A stretch of 34,058 nt of DNA from assembly GCA_900554215.1 (NCBI GenBank), contig USGG01000016.1, forward strand, positions 1 through 34,058, read 5' to 3'. Source of the stretch: an uncultured Megasphaera sp. (GTDB lineage Bacteria; Bacillota; Negativicutes; Veillonellales; Megasphaeraceae). Shown here in pieces: positions 30,134-34,058 of this stretch. The position numbers were made by a program, and so were the translations under genes. How positions within the stretch are numbered: the first letter of the stretch is position 1; every line of letters starts with the position of its first letter. The notes under the pieces are model-generated. The model was not told the DNA's origin. It was given only the letters and a program-made list of their open reading frames with translations, and made no database searches.

Positions 30134-31663
30134 TTATAACGGCATATTGCCGTGCTTCTTAGACGGGCGTTCTTCCCGCTTGCTGTACAGCATAGCCAAG
30201 GCGTCGATGATGCGGGGACGCGTTTCCTTCGGCTCGATGATGCAGTCTACATAGCCGTGTTCCGCCGCTTTGTACGGCGTGGAAAATTCCGTAATATATT
30301 CTTGTTTCTTCTTTTCTTTTTCCGGATCGCGCTTAAAGATGATGTTGGCCGCGCCGTCCGGACCCATGACGGCGATTTCGGCCGTTGGCCAGGCAAATAC
30401 CATGTCTGCGCCGAGCTGGCGGCAGCACATGGCGATGTACGCGCCGCCGTAAGCCTTGCGCGTAACGACGGTTACCTTCGGCACCGTCGCTTCGCAGTAC
30501 GCGTAGAGCATCTTCGCGCCGTGGCGGATGATGCCGCCGAATTCCTGCGTCGTTCCCGGCAGGAAGCCCGGCACGTCGACGAAGGTGACGAGGGGGATGT
30601 TGAAGCTGTCGCAGAAGCGGATGAAGCGGGCCGCCTTATCGGACGCGTTGATGTCCAGGCAGCCAGCCAGGAATTTCGGCTGGTTGGCAATGATGCCGAC
30701 GGTCTGGCCGTCGAAGCGGGCGAAGCAGGTAATGATATTTAAGGCGTAATTTTCTAATACCTGATAGATTTCGCCGTTGTCGACGCAGGATTTAATGACG
30801 TCGAGCATGTCGTAAGGCATGTTGCTGCTGTCGGGGATAACCGAATTCAGGCTTTCGTCCTGACGCTGCGGATCGTCGTTCGTTTCGGCGATAGGCGCTT
30901 CTTCCATGTTGTTGCTCGGCAGGAAGTCGAGGAGATATTTAATCTTAGCAATGCAGTCGTCTTCGTTTTCGCAGGCAAAATGGGCTACGCCGGACACGGA
31001 GTTATGCGTCATAGCGCCGCCTAATTCTTCAGACGAAACTTCTTCGGCCGTAACCGATTTGATAACTGCCGGTCCTGTAATAAACATATTCGACGTATTT
31101 TTAACCATAAAAATAAAATCCGTCAAAGCCGGGCTGTATACGGCGCCGCCGGCGCAAGGTCCCATGATAACAGAGATCTGGGGAATAACGCCCGAAGCCG
31201 ACGTATTGTTCATAAAAATGCGGCCGAAGCCGGACAAGGCGTCTACGCCTTCCTGAATACGCGCTCCGCCCGAGTCGTTGATGCCGATAATCGGAGCGCC
31301 CATCTTCAGGGCCATTTCCTGAACCTGGCAGATTTTATGAGCATGCATCTCGCCGAGAGAGCCGCCTTCAACGGTAAAATCTTCGGCATAGGCGAAGACG
31401 AGATGGCCGTTTACGGTGCCGTATCCCGTCACGACGCCGTCGCCAGGAATGTCTTTTTCCTGCATGTTAAAATTCGTGCAGCGATGGCGGATAAACTGGC
31501 TGATTTCCGTAAAGCTGCCTTCGTCGAAGAGCTTGTTCAGCCGTTCCCGTGCCGTCATCTTTCCTTGTGCGTGCTGTTTATCAATGCGTTTTTGACCGCC
31601 GCCCATTTCAATGGTTTTCAGTTTTTCATGAAATTGAGCGATTTTTTCTTGAACTGTAGCCAT
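30134..31663 (-). CDS. mmdA: Methylmalonyl-CoA decarboxylase alpha subunit (carboxyltransferase)
   Basis: This 509-residue carboxyltransferase closely resembles Veillonella MmdA: MATVQEKIAQFHEKLKTIE, GKMTARERLNKLFDEGSF, GINDSGGARIQEGVDALSG, ISVIMGPCAGGAVYSPALTDF, VDVPGFLPGTTQEFGG and RKAYGGAYIAMCCRQLGAD. It moves the carboxyl of (S)-methylmalonyl-CoA to biotin on MmdC; in the full complex the MmdB subunit then decarboxylates biotin and pumps Na+. Propionyl-CoA carboxylase beta subunits are relatives, but no biotin carboxylase gene is nearby. The ATG at 31663 has GGAGGTG just upstream; the ORF extends to 31684 but without a ribosome site. It is the first gene of the mmdA-mmdD-mmdC transcript. 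Confidence 0.92.
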   Translation of the reverse strand: MATVQEKIAQFHEKLKTIEMGGGQKRIDKQHAQGKMTARERLNKLFDEGSFTEISQFIRHRCTNFNMQEKDIPGDGVVTGYGTVNGHLVFAYAEDFTVEGGSLGEMHAHKICQVQEMALKMGAPIIGINDSGGARIQEGVDALSGFGRIFMNNTSASGVIPQISVIMGPCAGGAVYSPALTDFIFMVKNTSNMFITGPAVIKSVTAEEVSSEELGGAMTHNSVSGVAHFACENEDDCIAKIKYLLDFLPSNNMEEAPIAETNDDPQRQDESLNSVIPDSSNMPYDMLDVIKSCVDNGEIYQVLENYALNIITCFARFDGQTVGIIANQPKFLAGCLDINASDKAARFIRFCDSFNIPLVTFVDVPGFLPGTTQEFGGIIRHGAKMLYAYCEATVPKVTVVTRKAYGGAYIAMCCRQLGADMVFAWPTAEIAVMGPDGAANIIFKRDPEKEKKKQEYITEFSTPYKAAEHGYVDCIIEPKETRPRIIDALAMLYSKREERPSKKHGNMPL

Positions 31664-31768
31664 AATGCACCTCCATTGCAACATGTCGCATAGTTTTATA
31701 TTTTACCATAGAAACTCGCATTTTAACAGTATAGTACTTATATATTATAATACATTTTCACTCTATAT

Positions 31769-31802
31769 AAAAGGCCGCCTTTTCTCTATGGGCCGGTCTT
31801 TT
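31769..31802 (+). terminator. Hairpin with T-rich tail in a promoter region
   Basis: AAAAGGCCG (31769-31777) pairs with CGGTCTTTT (31794-31802) with one G-T wobble, followed by TTTC on the plus strand. No plus-strand gene ends here, so it could end a small transcript or act in a leader. It may also be a fossil. Confidence 0.4.
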
Positions 31803-31905
31803 TCGTATACTGGAATCCTCTTTTAATATATACTGAATATATGTTGCGAATCCATTATAAACTAAAGAAAAGACGTATTTTTTTTAATATTTTCCCAGAG
31901 CAATA

Positions 31906-31922
31906 CCGACATATCTTGTCGG
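31906..31922. promoter_or_regulatory. Palindromic operator candidate
   Basis: CCGACA and TGTCGG flank a 5-base centre (TATCT) as a perfect 6+6 palindrome, extended at 2 of 3 further positions on each side. It lies about 80 bases before the exonuclease start, next to a -10-like TAATAC. The regulator is unknown; it does not match the usual Gram-positive LexA box. Confidence 0.45.
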
Positions 31923-32002
31923 CATAGATAATACCATTTGCCACTTTTCCGCTTTTCCAGTACAATAAAAACAGTTTTTCAAAACGCAGTCAGGAGGAAG
32001 CC

Positions 32003-32872
32003 ATGAATTACGATACGGGGGACAAAAAACGATATATACGCGCGTCCCGCTGGGCCAAGCCGGACCCGGACGTTCAGAATCCGACGCGGTACTACGCCGT
32101 CAGCAGAGGCCGGCGAATCGGTATCTTTACGGACTTCGCTAAATACGAAAGAGCCACGCTGGGCTTTAAGGGCGCCCGTTCCAAAAGCTTCAAATACTAT
32201 AAACAGGCCCGGCGCTGGCTGTATCGGGAACTGTTCTCCAAGCCCGGCGAGTATCCCCTCGAAAGTCGGCAGAAAAAAGAGCTGGCCCGCCGCAGGTCTT
32301 TATCCTCTCAAGTCAAGGACTTCATCCGCACCCTCGACGCCGGCCGCATCTACGCCGTCGACGTCGAAATGACCGATCTTTCCGCCGACGGCGAAATTCT
32401 GCAGGTTTCCATCATCAACGGCCGGAATACCGTCATATACAACCAATATTTCGAACCAGAATGCCAAACGGAATGGGACGATACGGTACCTATCCACCAC
32501 ATTACGCCGGAACGCGTGCAGAACGCCCCTTCCTTCAGCAACTACGCCCCCCTGTTCAGCAGGCTGTTCGCCCAGGCCCAGCTCGTCGTAGGCTACAACA
32601 CGATGCAGGACGTGCGCATGCTGCGGCAGTCCGGCGTCTTGTTTCCGCCGGCCCTGCCGATACTCGACGTCGGCGAAGCCTATTCCTTCATCCATTCGGA
32701 GCATCAGCCCGTGCGCTCCTACGCCAAGCTGAAGGATTGCGCTGCCCATTACGGCTGCACCGACGTGCAGTGGCACGACAGCCTGGCCGACGCGGCGGCG
32801 ACGCTCTACTGCTTCCAGGCCATGATGGTCGACGAAAACGCTCTGTTCCAGCTGTTCCACGCCAATCCCTAA
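32003..32872 (+). CDS. DEDDh exonuclease fused to an RNase H1-type hybrid-binding domain
   Basis: This 289-residue protein has two recognisable parts. Residues about 29-74 (TRYYAVSRGRRIGIFTDF, then LGFKGARSKSFKYYKQARRWL) match the viroplasmin/hybrid-binding domain of RNase H1, which grips RNA:DNA hybrids; the usual Trp after Thr-Ser is Phe45. From about 115 an RNase T/DnaQ-type 3'-5' exonuclease follows with motif I DVEMTD (Asp120, Glu122), motif II GYNTMQD (Asp203) and motif III HDSLAD (His258, Asp263). All metal-binding acids are present, so it should be active. This fusion is unusual; it suggests clean-up of RNA:DNA hybrids or primers. AGGAGG lies 7 bases before the ATG. It is monocistronic and convergent with hpf. 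Confidence 0.85.
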   Translation: MNYDTGDKKRYIRASRWAKPDPDVQNPTRYYAVSRGRRIGIFTDFAKYERATLGFKGARSKSFKYYKQARRWLYRELFSKPGEYPLESRQKKELARRRSLSSQVKDFIRTLDAGRIYAVDVEMTDLSADGEILQVSIINGRNTVIYNQYFEPECQTEWDDTVPIHHITPERVQNAPSFSNYAPLFSRLFAQAQLVVGYNTMQDVRMLRQSGVLFPPALPILDVGEAYSFIHSEHQPVRSYAKLKDCAAHYGCTDVQWHDSLADAAATLYCFQAMMVDENALFQLFHANP

Positions 32873-32882
32873 GACAGACAAA

Positions 32883-32920
32883 ACGCCCGCTCTTGCTTCC
32901 GAAGAGGCAAAAGCGGGCGT
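32883..32920 (-). terminator. Terminator of hpf
   Basis: ACGCCCGCT (32883-32891) pairs perfectly with AGCGGGCGT (32912-32920), with an inner TTGC/GCAA continuation. On the minus strand a TTTTGTCTGTCTT tail follows. It also separates the convergent exonuclease gene. Confidence 0.88.
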
Positions 32921-32951
32921 ATCGTATATCTGTATCAGTCAAGCATGGCTC

Positions 32952-33476
32952 TTAGAGTTCCGGTTCAATCAAGCCGTATTTGCCGTGTTTCCGTTTGTAT
33001 ACGACGCTGATCGTATCGGTTTTGGAGTTGAGGAATACGAAGAAGTCGTGGCCTACAAGGTTCATCTGCAAAATAGCTTCTTCGACGTCCATCGGACGGG
33101 CGGCAAATTTCTTCGTTCTAGCGATTTCAAAGGTTTCTTCCGGTTCAGCCGGCCCTTCTACCAAGGCGGCGTTGAAGGACGAGCCCTTCATGCGGCGAGC
33201 CAATTTCGTTTTATATTTATGGATTTGGCGAACCATCTTATCGTATACCAAGTCGATAGCGGCATACATATCGTCGTTCGCTTCGACGCCGCGGAGGACG
33301 ACGCCGTCTACTTTCAAGGTAATTTCTGCAATCTTACGGTCTTTTTCAACGGAAAGCATTGCTTGTACGTTTACTTCGTTGTCGAAATATTTCGTCACTT
33401 TCTTTTCGCGTTTCAATACATAGTCTTTCAGAGCTTGCGTAATTTCTAAGTTCTTGCCTCTAACAGTTGTTGCCAT
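32952..33476 (-). CDS. hpf: Ribosome hibernation-promoting factor, long form
   Basis: This 174-residue protein is long-form HPF: an N-terminal S30AE domain (about 1-100, VRGKNLEITQALKDYVLKREKKVTKYFD to RQIHKYKTKLARRM) that binds the 30S subunit, a linker, and the C-terminal dimerisation domain (about 118-174, KKFAARPMDVEEAILQMNLVGHDFFVFLNSKT). The long form pairs 70S ribosomes into inactive 100S dimers in stationary phase. The start at 33476 has GGAAGG about 9 bases upstream. The 180-base gap to the aldehyde dehydrogenase holds AT-rich -10-like sequence but no promoter I can fix with confidence. It ends with a strong terminator. Confidence 0.94.
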   Translation of the reverse strand: MATTVRGKNLEITQALKDYVLKREKKVTKYFDNEVNVQAMLSVEKDRKIAEITLKVDGVVLRGVEANDDMYAAIDLVYDKMVRQIHKYKTKLARRMKGSSFNAALVEGPAEPEETFEIARTKKFAARPMDVEEAILQMNLVGHDFFVFLNSKTDTISVVYKRKHGKYGLIEPEL

Positions 33477-33656
33477 AAAAATCCCTTCCTTTCCGTCGGG
33501 AAGTCCATCAGATACGATATGGCTTTCCTACCTCATGGTTGCTTCCCTTATATATATAATATTCCACAGGGATATAGGAAATCCTTCTTGCGATTTAAAT
33601 TATTTTGCAGAAAACCTAAGGACTGCAAAGGACAGAATGGCTCCCGCCTTTCCAGC

Positions 33657-34058
33657 TCACGACCCGCAGTCAAATAAGGCCTGAGGCTCGGTGAATTCAA
33701 GCATGCCGTCCATCCCGCCTTCGCGGCCGATGCCGCTGTGCTTAAAGCCGCCGAAGGGCGCCGTCACGTCGCGCGGCCCGTCGTTGATATAGACGTTGCC
33801 CGACCTGATGCATCGCGCCGTCGCGACAGCCTGCTCTTTCGGGCCCCAGACGGCGGCGTTCAGGCCGTACGGCGTGTCGTTGGCAATGGCTACGGCCTCT
33901 TCTTCCGTGTCATACGTAAGGACGCAGAGGACGGGGCCGAAGATTTCTTCACGAGCGATAGTCATGTCCTTCGTCACATCGGTGAAAATCGTCGGATAGA
34001 CATAGTACCCCGTCTCCGGAGCAACACAAATAACCCCCGCTGACGGGTTGGCCCATTC
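33657..34058 (-). CDS. Aldehyde dehydrogenase, C-terminal part (cut by window edge)
   Basis: The reading frame runs on past 34058 without a stop, so only the last 134 codons (about a quarter of a 480-residue enzyme) are present. ALDH C-terminal motifs are TKDMTIAREEIFGPVLCVLTYDTEEEAVAIAND, then RSGNVYINDGPRDVTAPFGGFKHSGIGREGG. The FKxSGxGREGG tail places it in the NAD(P)-dependent aldehyde dehydrogenase superfamily (betaine aldehyde, succinate semialdehyde or similar). The catalytic Cys and the N-terminal cofactor domain are outside the window, so activity cannot be judged. In this part the gene is intact. The preceding codons read EWANPSAGVICVAPETGYYV, with YPTIF next. Confidence 0.9.
   Translation of the reverse strand, partial: EWANPSAGVICVAPETGYYVYPTIFTDVTKDMTIAREEIFGPVLCVLTYDTEEEAVAIANDTPYGLNAAVWGPKEQAVATARCIRSGNVYINDGPRDVTAPFGGFKHSGIGREGGMDGMLEFTEPQALFDCGS

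Larger units (their letters stand above)
31664..32002. other. Non-coding region between mmdA and the exonuclease gene
   Basis: The 339 bases between the divergent genes are AT-rich and no credible small gene is seen. The left part must contain the mmdA promoter; several TATAAT/TATACT-like sequences occur on the minus strand at 31690-31755, but no pair of boxes stands out. The right part holds two structures described separately: a hairpin (31769-31802) and a palindrome (31906-31922). The exonuclease ribosome site AGGAGG lies directly before 32003. Confidence 0.6.

Noticed and set aside
30134..31663. Glutaconyl-CoA decarboxylase or propionyl-CoA carboxylase subunit
   Set aside because: Length and sequence follow Veillonella MmdA; glutaconyl-CoA alpha subunits are longer, and no biotin carboxylase gene is nearby.
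1..34058. Mobile elements, CRISPR, tRNA or rRNA genes
   Set aside because: No transposase, integrase, regularly spaced repeat, tRNA cloverleaf or rRNA-like stretch was seen on either strand.

Overview
The window comes from an anaerobic, double-membraned Firmicute of the Negativicutes type (Veillonella/Megasphaera relatives). The evidence is a methylmalonyl-CoA decarboxylase gene set that reads like the Veillonella one, many lipoprotein and Sec signal peptides together with a TatA subunit, and a mix of clostridial-type enzymes (DUF523, low-specificity threonine aldolase, catabolic-type acetolactate synthase). This is inference from protein resemblance; the sequence does not fix the genus. I saw no rRNA, tRNA, CRISPR array, insertion sequence or phage gene.

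Left part (1-16300): an Ogt-like DNA repair gene (cut by the window edge) and tatA, then a dense, almost entirely minus-strand array of about 20 small redox genes. The same few families recur: flavodoxin or iron-sulfur flavoprotein (five), cupin (three), carboxymuconolactone-decarboxylase-like (two), aldo/keto reductase (three), cyclophilin-like (two) and alpha/beta hydrolase (two), plus a DUF362 Tat substrate. At least ten carry Sec, lipoprotein or Tat-like leaders, so much of the pathway should lie outside the cytoplasm. Promoter and terminator signals suggest four transcription units: 15300-12327, 11612-7758, 7554-3971 and 3837-666. Two MerR-type regulators and one LysR-type regulator sit in the array. 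Two of the units start from promoters with the MerR hallmark of a 19-bp spacer, and both carry AGTTRACT at the same place in the spacer. That links units about 8 kb apart into one likely regulon that may answer to reactive electrophiles or redox stress. This array is the best candidate for an undescribed system.

Middle part (16450-22510): a GntR/FCD regulator and the genes for an MFS transporter, a UlaG-like metallo-hydrolase, a BKACE-family beta-keto acid cleavage enzyme and a dihydroxy-acid dehydratase, all on the minus strand. A TGTCTGACA palindrome lies just downstream of the MFS promoter and again upstream of the UlaG-like gene, so the set looks like an organic-acid or sugar-acid uptake and breakdown regulon. 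The substrate is unknown.

Right part (22600-34058): DUF523 protein, acetolactate synthase, a DASS-family anion transporter with a TTG start, threonine aldolase with an unrecognised exported protein, a FlK-like thioesterase with a complete Thr-Glu-His triad, mmdA-mmdD-mmdC without the membrane beta subunit mmdB, an unusual fusion of an RNase H1-type hybrid-binding domain to a DEDDh exonuclease, long-form hibernation factor HPF, and the C-terminal part of an aldehyde dehydrogenase at the edge. Each convergent gene pair in the window is separated by a clear hairpin terminator.
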